64,000 nt of DNA from RGIG3178 sp964533965 (GTDB lineage: Bacteria > Bacillota > Clostridia > Christensenellales > QAND01): positions 123,921 to 187,920 of the forward strand of contig CAZHNN010000001.1 in NCBI GenBank assembly GCA_964533965.1, written 5' to 3'. The notes under the pieces are model-generated. The model saw nothing but the letters and a program-made list of their open reading frames with translations, was not told the origin of the DNA and searched no databases. Numbering within the stretch: position 1 is the first letter of the stretch; each line of letters starts with the position of its first letter. The translations under genes and the position numbers were made by a program. Positions 8,852 to 17,449 of the stretch are shown piece after piece.

Positions 8852-8880
8852 TTGTCTTTGGACGCAGAGTGTGATAAAAT
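8852..8880 (+). promoter_or_regulatory. Sigma-A promoter upstream of cdaA
   Basis: TTGTCT (8852-8857), 17-bp spacer, TAAAAT (8875-8880). It would give a transcript with about 420 nt before the cdaA start, covering the doubtful reading frame at 8904. Confidence 0.55.
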
Positions 8881-8903
8881 AAAAAATCAGAATAAGAAAG
8901 TGC

Positions 8904-9314
8904 GTGGCTTGGATGAGATACATTGACGATCCGCAGATACACGAACAGGCTAATCGGGGCAGGGTGTTTGACACCTGCGTCGAGGCTGCGGACGAAAAGA
9001 TGTACAAGCTGTCCATACTAGAGCGCGAACGCACAACGCTCGTCAATCCGGTTAACAGACTTAAGGCAAATCTTCAAGCAGAAAATTTAAATAGGAGTTT
9101 AGAGACCGAGGCGATCGCCGAGCTCCGTATTATGTGTACCTCCGCATGGACGCAAAACGGATTGAAGGAGCGACAATTTAAACAATCCCTCATTTTGCAA
9201 TCGTTTCATCCATATGATAAGCGGTGTGTGCTGGCCGCACATGAGGAGATGGGCGTCTTTTTTACGGCGCCGATATGCCGTTTGATACAACCGAGGATAG
9301 GAGGTGCTCTATGA
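8904..9314 (+). pseudogene. Doubtful 136-aa frame; possible remnant of a GGDEF-domain C terminus
   Basis: A frame opening with GTG at 8904 runs to a TGA that overlaps the cdaA start by 4 nt. Residues 26-36 read VEAADEKMYKL, which resembles the A-D-x-x-M-Y end of GGDEF diguanylate cyclase domains. No GGDEF catalytic core is present, the rest is unlike any family I know, and the ribosome site is weak. It may be a decayed fragment, a short real protein made from the promoter at 8852, or a chance frame in the cdaA leader. Confidence 0.3.
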
Positions 9315-10144
9315 AGGATCTTTGGAGCGCGATTCTGGCAAGCCTTTCCAGATTCGATCTTGTGGACGCTATCGATATAGTGATCATCACCGTCGTGATC
9401 TACTATATCATGAAGCTTGCAAGCAAGACGCGCGCCAAGCAGGTGCTTCGCGGCGTGGGTTTCATCATTGCCGGAACATGGCTGTCCTCCGTATTGCAAC
9501 TGCAAACCGTTTCCTGGGCACTCAACTATATCGTCAACAACGGCGCCATCGTACTGGTCATATTGTTTCAACCGGAACTCCGTAGGGCCTTGGAGCAGCT
9601 TGGACGCGGAAGATTCCTCGATACGCTCAAGCGGTCACGCAACTCCGGCGATACCATAGCCGAGATCACGCGTGCGATGCAAAACCTTTCCAGACAGCAC
9701 GTAGGAGCGCTGATTGCCATTGAACGCACGGTCGCCCTGGGCGATATACTGGAAACCGGCACGAGGGTGGACGGCATGGTATCGGCATCGCTCTTGGAAA
9801 CCATCTTTAAGACAGGCACGGCGCTGCACGACGGCGCGGCTATTTTACAGGGGGATACACTGTTGGCGGCGGGGTGTTTTTTGCCATTAACGCAGCGGCA
9901 GGATCTTGATCAGACCGTGGGTACCCGTCACAGGGCGGCCATTGGCCTTTCCGAGGTTTCCGACGCCATCGTCTTTGTCGTTTCGGAGGAGACGGGAATC
10001 ATTTCCGCCGCGTTGGACGGGCGGCTGCTTCGAAACCTAAACGGCGTGAGCATACGGCAGCTTATGGAATCCGAGACGGAACAGAGCGATGACAGCATGT
10101 CGATTTTGGGCCGCATTCGCAACCGCGTGAGGAAACAGGCATGA
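9311..10144 (+). CDS. cdaA: Diadenylate cyclase CdaA (c-di-AMP synthase)
   Basis: This 277-aa protein condenses two ATP into c-di-AMP. Three hydrophobic segments (about 20-36, 46-62 and 70-88) anchor it in the membrane, and a DisA_N catalytic domain follows. The catalytic motifs DGAAIL (174-179, Asp174-Gly-Ala) and RHR (206-208 in GTRHRAAIG) are intact. The ATG at 9311 is chosen over an upstream in-frame ATG at 9275 because AGGAGGT (9298-9304) lies directly before it. It overlaps cdaR by 4 nt, the classical cdaA-cdaR pair. glmM, often third, is not here. Confidence 0.95.
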   Translation: MKDLWSAILASLSRFDLVDAIDIVIITVVIYYIMKLASKTRAKQVLRGVGFIIAGTWLSSVLQLQTVSWALNYIVNNGAIVLVILFQPELRRALEQLGRGRFLDTLKRSRNSGDTIAEITRAMQNLSRQHVGALIAIERTVALGDILETGTRVDGMVSASLLETIFKTGTALHDGAAILQGDTLLAAGCFLPLTQRQDLDQTVGTRHRAAIGLSEVSDAIVFVVSEETGIISAALDGRLLRNLNGVSIRQLMESETEQSDDSMSILGRIRNRVRKQA

Positions 10145-11109
10145 AGAACATCTGGAAAAAACTCAACCATAACCTCGGGACGAAGATAGTCTCGCTGTTC
10201 TTCGCCATACTGATTTGGAGCTTTGTCATGTCCGTGAACGACCCGCTGCGCACACGCACCCTGACAAACGTGCCACTGCACATCGTAGGTCTTGAAAAGC
10301 TCGAAGATGCGGGGCTCATTGTACGCAACGATGAGGTGTTCAACGCCGTCACCATGAAGGTGAACATCAAGATCAGCAACACCAGCCTATTGAACCTCAA
10401 CGCCGTAACGGTGACGGCGGATTTAAGCAGCATCCAGCGCAAAGGGAAATACCAGATCTATCTGAAAGGGGAGACCACCGTGGGAGATGTGGTGTCCATT
10501 TCCCCTTCGGTCATCTCGCTGGATGTGGATGAGCGCACCACCCGTGAAATACCGGTATCCTATGCTTACATCGGTCAGATGAGCGATTCGATGTATCATT
10601 CCGATCCGACCCTGTCCGTGACCAAGGTGGAGATTACCGGCGCACAGCAGGATGTCTCAAAGGTGACAAGCGCTGTGGTGGAGTTGGACCTGTCCAAAAT
10701 CGCCGAGAGTATCAACGGTTCCTATACGCTCAAGCTATTGAACAAAGATAACCAGGAAGTATCCTCCGATCAGTTTGTCAGCACACTTCCGACAGTCTCG
10801 GTGAGGATGTCAGTCTATCCCAAAAAGACGGTGCCGCTCAATGCCGATTCTGTCGCGTGCATTTCTGACATCAGTTCCCTCCCGGCAGGATACCAGGTGG
10901 TGGGCATCAGCTTTTCCCAGCCCGACATCACGGTATATGGTCCCGCAGAATCGCTTTCTTCTCTGGGACTGGTCAACATCCATCCGGTAAGCGTAAAGGG
11001 CTTAAAGGCGACCAAGACATTCCAGGTGACACTAGTGTTGCCAAAGGGCGTGACACAGATCTCCGCGGTCCCCATCACCATGACGGTAATGATCACGAAG
11101 ATGTTTTAG
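10141..11109 (+). CDS. cdaR: CdaR, YbbR-domain regulator of CdaA
   Basis: This 322-aa protein has one N-terminal membrane helix (about 16-32, IVSLFFAILIWSFVM) and an extracytoplasmic part of repeated YbbR domains, visible as recurring LPxVSVRMSVYPK-like strands. CdaR binds and modulates CdaA at the membrane. The ATG overlaps the cdaA stop (ATGA), so translation is coupled. A terminator follows at 11141. Confidence 0.92.
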   Translation: MKNIWKKLNHNLGTKIVSLFFAILIWSFVMSVNDPLRTRTLTNVPLHIVGLEKLEDAGLIVRNDEVFNAVTMKVNIKISNTSLLNLNAVTVTADLSSIQRKGKYQIYLKGETTVGDVVSISPSVISLDVDERTTREIPVSYAYIGQMSDSMYHSDPTLSVTKVEITGAQQDVSKVTSAVVELDLSKIAESINGSYTLKLLNKDNQEVSSDQFVSTLPTVSVRMSVYPKKTVPLNADSVACISDISSLPAGYQVVGISFSQPDITVYGPAESLSSLGLVNIHPVSVKGLKATKTFQVTLVLPKGVTQISAVPITMTVMITKMF

Positions 11110-11140
11110 ATTCCGATATTAGGATATAAGATTGCATGTG

Positions 11141-11167
11141 AAGGGGCGGTGAACGCCCCTTTGTTTT
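11141..11167 (+). terminator. Terminator of cdaA-cdaR
   Basis: AAGGGGCG-GTGAA-CGCCCCTT stem followed by TGTTTT. Confidence 0.8.
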
Positions 11168-11177
11168 AGGAGAAACG

Positions 11178-12752
11178 ATGAAAAAAGTAAGGATTCAGGT
11201 GCAGCTGTTTTTAGACGAGGAAGAGGCGCTGCTGAAGAAGAAAGCGGCGGATGCCTTGCGGCTGTCCATAAATACGATCAAGGATGTACACATCGAGCGC
11301 AAGAGCGTGGACGCCAGAAAAGGCGCCGTCAAGTTCCTCTATACGCTGGATGTCGGTATGCCGGACGATGTGCCGCTGCCCGAAGGTGTCAAGAGTGCGC
11401 CGGAGCCCCTGCCGTTGCCCATACGCATTGGCAGCAAAAAGCTGTCATCGCCTCCGGTCGTGATAGGCGCAGGCCCGTGCGGGTTGTTTGCGGCGCTGAT
11501 GCTGTCCGAAGAGGGGTATAACCCGATCGTATTGGAGCGCGGTGGCGACGTTGCTAAAAGAAAGGCGCAGGTGGAACGCTTTTTTGCCGGCGGTGCGCAC
11601 GATGCCGAGAACAACGTGCTCTTTGGCGACGGCGGAGCCGGAGCGTTTTCCGACGGCAAGCTGACGGCAAGAGGCCGCGACGAATACGGCACATGGGTAC
11701 TCGAAGCCCTGGTAGATCACGGTGCGCCGGAGGAAATCCTCTATATGAACAAGCCGCACCTTGGTACAGACGTGTTAACGGGCATAATACAAAACCTCAA
11801 GCAGCGCATCGTCAGCCTCGGTGCGCAGTGGCACAACGATGCGAAGGTTACGGGATTCTCCCAAAAGGACGGACGGCTGACCGGGGTAAACTATGAACAG
11901 GGCGGACAGAGGCAGACGATTCCCTGTGAATGCGCGATCCTTGCAATTGGCCATTCCGCGCGCGATACATACGAAATGCTGTTGAAGGCCGGCGTTGCGC
12001 TCTCGTTCAAGCCTTTTGCGGTTGGACTTCGGATCGAACACCCGCAGAGATTGATCGACGAGGTGCAATACGGTAAATTTGCCGGACATGAAAAGCTGGG
12101 TGCTGCTGACTATGCGCTCACCGCAAAGCATGGCGACCGAGGCGTATATACGTTTTGCATGTGCCCCGGCGGTGTCGTGATCCCCTCGATTTCAGAGGAG
12201 AGCTGCCTTTGCGTGAACGGCATGAGCTTCCACAAGCGGGACGGCGAGAACGCCAACGCCGCGGTGGTGGTGCAGGTGACGCAGAGGGATTGCGGCACAG
12301 ACGCGCTGTCGGGCATCCGCTTCCAGCGGCAGTTCGAACAGAAGGCCTATTCTCTGGGCAAGGACTACAGTGCTCCTGTTCAGACGCTATCCGGCTTCCT
12401 GCAGAAAAGGGCTACCCAAATTGGGCAGGTAAAGCCAAGCTATCCGCGAGGGACGGTGAGTGCAAACCTCTGGGATTGTCTGCCCGTGTTCGCGGCGGAA
12501 GGCATCGCAGCAGGCGTTGCACAGTTTGACAATCAACTGCGCGGCTATCTGTATAGAGATGCTCTCTTTACCGGTGTGGAGATGCGTACCAGCTCCCCCG
12601 TTCGAATTCTTAGAACCGAAAACAGGCAGTCGGAATCTTTTCATGGCTTGTATCCGGCGGGTGAAGGAGCGGGATATGCGGGCGGCATCGTCAGCGCCGC
12701 GGCGGATGGAGTCAAATCCGCGCTTGCGATCATGCAGGAGTATGCACCGTAA
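11178..12752 (+). CDS. NAD(P)/FAD-dependent oxidoreductase (uncharacterised FAD dehydrogenase family)
   Basis: This 524-aa protein begins with a small ferredoxin-like or S4-like segment of about 90 residues that appears before the Rossmann fold in this family. The FAD-binding GAGPCG (97-102) follows, with the acidic end of beta-2 at VLERGG, then the family-specific GDGGAGAFSDGKLTAR (150-165). The C terminus has GEGAGYAGGIVSAAADG, the second FAD contact typical of this dehydrogenase group. The ATG follows AGGAGA. No pathway partner is adjacent; substrate is unknown. Confidence 0.88.
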   Translation: MKKVRIQVQLFLDEEEALLKKKAADALRLSINTIKDVHIERKSVDARKGAVKFLYTLDVGMPDDVPLPEGVKSAPEPLPLPIRIGSKKLSSPPVVIGAGPCGLFAALMLSEEGYNPIVLERGGDVAKRKAQVERFFAGGAHDAENNVLFGDGGAGAFSDGKLTARGRDEYGTWVLEALVDHGAPEEILYMNKPHLGTDVLTGIIQNLKQRIVSLGAQWHNDAKVTGFSQKDGRLTGVNYEQGGQRQTIPCECAILAIGHSARDTYEMLLKAGVALSFKPFAVGLRIEHPQRLIDEVQYGKFAGHEKLGAADYALTAKHGDRGVYTFCMCPGGVVIPSISEESCLCVNGMSFHKRDGENANAAVVVQVTQRDCGTDALSGIRFQRQFEQKAYSLGKDYSAPVQTLSGFLQKRATQIGQVKPSYPRGTVSANLWDCLPVFAAEGIAAGVAQFDNQLRGYLYRDALFTGVEMRTSSPVRILRTENRQSESFHGLYPAGEGAGYAGGIVSAAADGVKSALAIMQEYAP

Positions 12753-12889
12753 AACCCCTTTTTTGGCATAAAAAGGATCGCAATGGCGTGATACGGAGCA
12801 AGGCGCATGGAAATGCTTTCTATATCATCCATCCCATACGATTTAGTGCCGAAAATTCGAAGTTTTTTTGTCTCATAAGTGTCAATGCT

Positions 12890-12918
12890 TTGACGCGTTC
12901 ATCGCGTTCATGTATAAT
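12890..12918 (+). promoter_or_regulatory. Near-consensus sigma-A promoter
   Basis: TTGACG (12890-12895), 17-bp spacer, TATAAT (12913-12918). The start of transcription near 12925 excludes the in-frame TTG at 12918 and supports the GTG at 12957. Confidence 0.9.
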
Positions 12919-12956
12919 TGGGAGCGAACCAAAGAAATCGGGTAGGGGGAAAATCC

Positions 12957-13589
12957 GTGGCCAACAACAAGCGCTCAAATTTTTTCCAACAAGATTCCGG
13001 CCGTAAGCGCCAGCCGTACACGAAAAAGGAGATCCTATGGCAGGTTGGGATCTGTATAGCGATCCTTTTCGTCTTCCAGGTTAAGGATATGTTTTTCCCT
13101 GCAAAGCCTACCGTCAGCCCAACACCTGTGCCAAGCTCCGTACAGCAACAGGTAAGTGCCAGCGCGCTGGATACGGCCGCCGTGGAAGCCTTAAAAGGCA
13201 AGATCACGCTTCCGACCATCGACCATAAATGGAATGTATTCGTCGTCAATAACAACGGCGTATCCACCTATACGCTCACCACGACCGACCTTGCGCCTTC
13301 CAAGGTGACAATGGATTTACTCACAAAGCCCGGCTATGATATCGGCGGATCATCGGTACGCATCAATGTCAAGGATATCGATGCGCTGACTGCGCTGTTC
13401 AAGCTGCTGCCAACCAACGACACCGCGAATTTTATCGGCGCCAACGGCTTTGCGATAGACGGCACGCTGTATGCGCAGCTGGGCAGCGCCGCGAACAAAG
13501 GCGGGCTGAAGGCGGCTATGGGAACATGGGATGCCCCGGTCATCACGCCGACGCCGGTGCCTTCACCAACGGCCACGCCGAAGAAGTAA
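12957..13589 (+). CDS. Membrane-anchored protein with Pro/Thr-rich linkers, unknown function
   Basis: The 210-aa protein starts at a GTG after GGGGGAAA. A basic N-terminal tail with about 30 residues precedes one membrane helix (about 35-50, ILWQVGICIAILFVF), then a Pro/Ser/Thr linker (TVSPTPVPSS) and a globular domain of about 120 residues. It ends in a second Pro-rich tail (PTPVPSPTATPKK). The topology is cytoplasmic tail in, domain outside. The linkers resemble those of cell-envelope proteins. The family is not recognised. It has its own strong promoter and is monocistronic. Confidence 0.8.
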   Translation: MANNKRSNFFQQDSGRKRQPYTKKEILWQVGICIAILFVFQVKDMFFPAKPTVSPTPVPSSVQQQVSASALDTAAVEALKGKITLPTIDHKWNVFVVNNNGVSTYTLTTTDLAPSKVTMDLLTKPGYDIGGSSVRINVKDIDALTALFKLLPTNDTANFIGANGFAIDGTLYAQLGSAANKGGLKAAMGTWDAPVITPTPVPSPTATPKK

Positions 13590-13615
13590 CGAAAATAGTA
13601 ATCATACGATTGCAG

Positions 13616-13640
13616 CTCCGCCGAATTCCCTTCGGCGGAG
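13616..13640 (+). terminator. Hairpin after the membrane-anchored protein gene
   Basis: CTCCGCCGAA/TTCGGCGGAG is a perfect 10-bp stem with a 5-nt loop. The T-run is poor (TATAATTATT), so termination may be partial. Confidence 0.6.
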
Positions 13641-13685
13641 TATAATTATTAAGCTGTTTTTTGGAAAAATCTGACGGAGGAATGG

Positions 13686-14342
13686 ATGAAGATCATCATC
13701 ACCGGCTATTTCGGCAGCGGTAAGACGGAGATCGCAATGCAAATGGCGAGGGACAGGAAAAGGGCGGGTCACAGCGTGACGCTTGTGGATCTCGACGTGG
13801 TAAACCCGTATTTTACCTCCTCCGCGCACCGCGACGAGCTCATCAGCGACGGTATCAAGGTTGTTTCTCCGGGTTTTGCCAACACGAACGTCGATGCGCC
13901 GCTACTTACCGGCGGCATCTACGCGGCGCTTTTAGACCGCGAATCCGAGGTCATTGTCGACCTTGGCGGGGATGCCACGGGTGCGACGGTGCTTGGGTCT
14001 CTTGTCGCCGCCGTCAAGCCGCAGGATTCGTTTTGTTTTCTGTTGGCAGTCAACGTCTTCCGTCCGTTCACGCAAACGCCGGACGAGATCATAGAGCTGA
14101 TGCAAACGCTGCAGGCACACACTAGGCTCCCAGTCTCAGGATTCATCAACAACACGAATCTATTGGAGCAAACGGAGCCCGAGCATCTTGCGTACGGCGA
14201 AACCGTGCTGCAGCAGGTCGCAAGGCGCACGGGCAAGCCCATTGTTTATTACAGCGGCACGGCGTATATCGTGGCGCAAAACCGCGGGAAACTCTCGGGC
14301 GAGTCGATCATTTTGCAGCCGCATCGGCCTCAGTGGGTTTAG
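13686..14342 (+). CDS. P-loop ATPase associated with 2-oxoacid oxidoreductase genes
   Basis: This 218-aa protein has Walker A GYFGSGKT (7-14), an aspartate-rich LVDLDVVNPYF (about 35-45) and VIVDLGGDATG (about 92-102) in the Walker B position. It belongs to the SIMIBI/MinD-like group. I recall a gene of this kind preceding the ferredoxin oxidoreductase genes in other Clostridia, where it has no proven role; maturation or cluster insertion is a guess. The ATG follows GGAGG. The next operon has its own promoter, so co-transcription is possible but not required. Confidence 0.8.
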   Translation: MKIIITGYFGSGKTEIAMQMARDRKRAGHSVTLVDLDVVNPYFTSSAHRDELISDGIKVVSPGFANTNVDAPLLTGGIYAALLDRESEVIVDLGGDATGATVLGSLVAAVKPQDSFCFLLAVNVFRPFTQTPDEIIELMQTLQAHTRLPVSGFINNTNLLEQTEPEHLAYGETVLQQVARRTGKPIVYYSGTAYIVAQNRGKLSGESIILQPHRPQWV

Positions 14343-14357
14343 GTTCGGGATTTATAC

Positions 14358-14387
14358 TTGACATTCAAAATCACAAATTCATATAAT
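14358..14387 (+). promoter_or_regulatory. Consensus sigma-A promoter of the 2-oxoacid oxidoreductase operon
   Basis: TTGACA (14358-14363), 18-bp spacer, TATAAT (14382-14387). The leader to the ATG at 14493 is about 100 nt. Confidence 0.9.
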
Positions 14388-14492
14388 GAAGTTTATATAA
14401 ATCGGGCTCAGTGATGGGCCCGCGCATGCTCACACACCCGATAAACCTTTTGGTTTACACGGCGAATTTACCAGTAGTACGGGAGGGTTACG

Positions 14493-14699
14493 ATGATCAA
14501 CACCACGATCGACGCGGCGCAGTGCAAGGGCTGTGGCTTGTGCGTCGGCGCTTGTACGAAAAAGATCCTCATACTGGACGAACAGCATCTCAACGCGAAC
14601 GGGTACCCGCCCGCCACGCTGACGGATCTGTCCCAGTGCATCGGTTGCGCGGCCTGTGCCATCATGTGCCCGGAATGCGCAATCCGTGTGGAGAGGTGA
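14493..14699 (+). CDS. 2-oxoacid:ferredoxin oxidoreductase, delta subunit (2[4Fe-4S] ferredoxin)
   Basis: This 68-aa protein has two Cys clusters, CKGCGLCVGAC and CIGCAACAIMCP, each CxxCxxCxxxC, binding two [4Fe-4S] centres that pass electrons from the TPP subunit to external ferredoxin. The ATG follows GGGAGGG. It is the first gene of a four-subunit operon in the order delta-alpha-beta-gamma, as in VOR/KOR enzymes. Confidence 0.93.
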   Translation: MINTTIDAAQCKGCGLCVGACTKKILILDEQHLNANGYPPATLTDLSQCIGCAACAIMCPECAIRVER

Positions 14700-14703
14700 T
14701 ACT

Positions 14704-15762
14704 ATGGCGAAGATTTTGATGAAGGGCAACGAAGCCATCGCGGAAGCGGCCATACTGGCAGGCTGCCGCCACTATTTCGGCTATCCCATCACCCCGCAAA
14801 ATGAGATACCCGAATACATGTCGCGCCGCATGCCGGAAATAGGCGGCACGTTTTTACAGGCGGAAAGTGAGATCGCCGCGATCAACATGATCTACGGCGC
14901 AGCGGGCGCCGGCGTTCGGGCGATGACGAGCTCATCCTCGCCGGGCATCAGCCTCAAACAAGAAGGCATCAGCTACATCGCGGGCGCAGAATTGCCCTGC
15001 GTCGTGGTGAATATGGTGCGCGGCGGCCCCGGTTTAGGCGGTATCCAGCCCGCGCAGAGCGACTATTACCAGGCGACGCGCGGCGGCGGCCACGGGGATT
15101 ACCGGACGATCGTTCTCACGCCTTCCACCGTGCAGGAAGCAGCACAGATGACCATGCAGGCCTTTGATTTGGCCGATGGGTATCGCATGCCCGTGGTGAT
15201 TTTGGGCGACGGCATGATAGGCCAGATCATGGAACCGGTTGACTTTGAACTTCTCAAGCAGAACGTGGCGGCGAAGGTCGAAAAGCCCTGGGCGACGACC
15301 GGAACGAAGAACCACGCGGGCCGCAACATCATCAACTCGCTGTACATCGAGCCGGATGTGCTCGAGAAGGTGAATTACAGGCTTCTTGAGAAATACAACG
15401 AGATCCAGCAAAAGGTGCCGCAATACGAAGCGTTTATGACCGACGATGCCGATGTGTTTTTGGCGGCATACGGCACCACGGCGCGCATTTGCAAGAACGT
15501 TGTGCTGATGGCGCGAGAGCAGGGCATCAAGCTCGGCCTCATCCGTCCCAAGACCGTGTGGCCGTTCCCGAACAAGCCGTTTGAAGAAGCCGCGAAAAAG
15601 GCCAAGCATATCCTCGTCGTAGAGATGAGCATGGGGCAGATGGTGGACGATGTCCGCCTCGCCGTAAACGGCGCTTGCCCGGTTTCGTTCTACGGGCGTA
15701 CCGGCGGCATGGTGCCCACGCCCGAGGAGATCTTGAATGCGTTGAAGGAGGCGGTAAAATAA
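14704..15762 (+). CDS. vorB: 2-oxoacid:ferredoxin oxidoreductase, alpha subunit (VorB/KorA type)
   Basis: This 352-aa subunit contains the pyrimidine-binding domain of the TPP enzyme. GYPITPQNEIPE (about 26-37) and the tract AESEIAAINMIYGAAGAG are characteristic of VorB/KorA, followed by a C-terminal transketolase-like domain. The complex oxidatively decarboxylates 2-oxoisovalerate or 2-oxoglutarate with CoA and reduces ferredoxin. Motifs alone do not settle which substrate is used. The ATG at 14704 follows GAGAGGTG and is preferred to an in-frame start inside the ferredoxin gene. Confidence 0.9.
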   Translation: MAKILMKGNEAIAEAAILAGCRHYFGYPITPQNEIPEYMSRRMPEIGGTFLQAESEIAAINMIYGAAGAGVRAMTSSSSPGISLKQEGISYIAGAELPCVVVNMVRGGPGLGGIQPAQSDYYQATRGGGHGDYRTIVLTPSTVQEAAQMTMQAFDLADGYRMPVVILGDGMIGQIMEPVDFELLKQNVAAKVEKPWATTGTKNHAGRNIINSLYIEPDVLEKVNYRLLEKYNEIQQKVPQYEAFMTDDADVFLAAYGTTARICKNVVLMAREQGIKLGLIRPKTVWPFPNKPFEEAAKKAKHILVVEMSMGQMVDDVRLAVNGACPVSFYGRTGGMVPTPEEILNALKEAVK

Positions 15763-16496
15763 TGGCAGTCGTTTTCGAAAAACCAAAGGCATTGACGGAT
15801 GTGACGCTGCATTACTGCCCCGGCTGCACACACGGCATCGCGCATCGTCTGGTAGCGCAGGCGCTGGACGCGCTGAACTGTACGGACCGTACCATCGGCG
15901 TGGCCCCGGTTGGCTGCGCGGTGTTCGCCTATAACTATTTCAATTGCGACATGCAGCAGGCCGCCCACGGCAGGGCCCCTGCGGTGGCAACGGGCATCAA
16001 GCGCGCGCTGCCCGATTCGGTGGTTTTCACCTATCAGGGCGACGGCGACTTGGCCGCCATCGGCGCAGGCGAGATCGTCAACGCCGCGATGCGCGGGGAA
16101 AACATAACCGTTATCTTCATCAACAACGCGATCTACGGCATGACCGGTGGGCAAATGGCCCCTACAACCTTGTTGGGGCAAAAGACCACGACCTCGCCCT
16201 ACGGGCGCAAGGCCGAAGGGCAGGGACCGCCGATCAAGATCAGCGAGATGATCGCGACGTTGGACGGCGCAGGATATGTCGAGCGCGTGTCGCTGCACGA
16301 TGTGCCGAACATCGTAAAGGCAAAGCGTGCGATTCAAAAGGCGTTCGATCGGCAAATACAGAAGAAGGGCTTCTCGTTGGTCGAGGTGCTGTCCACCTGC
16401 CCCACGAACTGGGGTCTCTCGCCGCAGGAAGCGCTGAACTTCGTCAAAGAGAGCATGATACCCCAGTATCCGCTGGGCGTCTTGAAGGAGGTGTGA
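15762..16496 (+). CDS. vorA: 2-oxoacid:ferredoxin oxidoreductase, beta subunit (TPP-binding)
   Basis: This 244-aa subunit has HYCPGCTHG near the N terminus, a Cys motif typical of KorB/VorA, and the TPP-Mg motif GDGD (93-96) to NN (121-122) before AIYGMTGGQ. The ATG overlaps the alpha-subunit stop by one base and follows AAGGAGG. A longer in-frame reading from 15675 lies within the alpha gene and is rejected. Confidence 0.92.
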   Translation: MAVVFEKPKALTDVTLHYCPGCTHGIAHRLVAQALDALNCTDRTIGVAPVGCAVFAYNYFNCDMQQAAHGRAPAVATGIKRALPDSVVFTYQGDGDLAAIGAGEIVNAAMRGENITVIFINNAIYGMTGGQMAPTTLLGQKTTTSPYGRKAEGQGPPIKISEMIATLDGAGYVERVSLHDVPNIVKAKRAIQKAFDRQIQKKGFSLVEVLSTCPTNWGLSPQEALNFVKESMIPQYPLGVLKEV

Positions 16497-16498
16497 GG

Positions 16499-17041
16499 AT
16501 GGAACAGCGCATATTGATCGCCGGATTCGGCGGGCAGGGCGTACTCCTGATGGGCAACCTCCTCTGCCACGCAGGCATGGAAGAGGGCAAAAACGTTTCG
16601 TGGCTGCCAAGCTACGGCCCGGAGATGCGCGGGGGTACCGCGAGCTGCTCTGTGACGCTCTCGGACAAGGAGATTGGAAGCCCGATCGTGACCTGTCCCG
16701 ACATCTGCATCGTGATGAACCAGCCGAGTTTTGACAAGTATCTTCCCACGGTGCAAAAAGGCGGCAAGCTGTTTGTAAACACGTCTTTGATCAACATGGG
16801 AAAGACGCGCGACGATATCGAGATCTACGATGTCCCGACCGCGGACATCGCCCATGAGGTCGGAAACCTCAGAACCACCAACACAGCTATGTTGGGCGCC
16901 GTTGTCGCCAACACCGGCATCGTGGAATTGGAGAGCGTGATGAAGGCGCTTGAAGAGGCCTTTGGCGAACGCCGCAAGAATCTGTTGCCCGTCAACGAGC
17001 AGGCCATGAGGATCGGTGGGGAGAGGACGAAGAGGGTATAA
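16499..17041 (+). CDS. vorC: 2-oxoacid:ferredoxin oxidoreductase, gamma subunit
   Basis: This 180-aa subunit begins RILIAGFGGQGVLLMG and carries SYGPEMRGGTASC, both hallmarks of the gamma (CoA-interacting) subunit of 2-oxoacid oxidoreductases. The ATG at 16499 is two bases after the beta stop and follows AAGGAGGTG. It is the last gene of the operon, with a terminator at 17056. Confidence 0.93.
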   Translation: MEQRILIAGFGGQGVLLMGNLLCHAGMEEGKNVSWLPSYGPEMRGGTASCSVTLSDKEIGSPIVTCPDICIVMNQPSFDKYLPTVQKGGKLFVNTSLINMGKTRDDIEIYDVPTADIAHEVGNLRTTNTAMLGAVVANTGIVELESVMKALEEAFGERRKNLLPVNEQAMRIGGERTKRV

Positions 17042-17055
17042 ATCGGAACAAATAC

Positions 17056-17089
17056 AAAGCGCAGGAATTGCCCTGCGCTTTTTGCTTTT
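17056..17089 (+). terminator. Terminator of the 2-oxoacid oxidoreductase operon
   Basis: AAAGCGCAGG-AATTGC-CCTGCGCTTT stem followed by TTGCTTTT. Confidence 0.85.
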
Positions 17090-17396
17090 AAAATCTGGGA
17101 AAGCAGCGATTTGATTATAAGAACAGCGATTGGCATACATAAGCCCGCGCAGCGGCCGTTTTAAGGGGGTTAAGGGGTCGCCAGGGGGCCTAAGGGGGGA
17201 AATCGGAAGCCCCCCTGGCCCCTTGGCAAGAGAAGATGCATCACATTATGCTGCATAGTTTTCTTTATAGGTTTATCGACAGACTGGTGTGGGGGTTGCT
17301 TTGTTCTTTTTATTCTGATATGGTTATATAAAGTGAGGATTGAACAAGTGGTTGGGTCTTATCCTATATCTCAATAGAGCAATGAATCTAAATACT
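17090..17396. other. Intergenic stretch with a G-rich hairpin
   Basis: No gene is seen. A hairpin pairs GCCAGGGGG (17180-17188) with CCCCCTGGC (17211-17219), and several runs of four to six G lie nearby (17164-17198). The remainder, to 17396, is AT-rich with no convincing promoter. Confidence 0.5.
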
Positions 17397-17423
17397 AACC
17401 CCTCGGTGTGCAGCCGAGGGGTT
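17397..17423. terminator. Hairpin after the D-2-hydroxyacid dehydrogenase gene
   Basis: AACCCCTCGG/CCGAGGGGTT is a perfect 10-bp stem with a 7-nt loop. It lies 26 nt beyond the stop of the minus-strand gene. The flanking T content is low on both strands. Confidence 0.6.
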
Positions 17424-17449
17424 AAGTGTAATTGGTGAGCTCTGTTCGA

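Noticed and set aside
15690..16610. 306-codon minus-strand frame opposite the oxidoreductase subunits
   Set aside because: Antisense shadow produced by GC-rich codon bias; no motif and no ribosome site.
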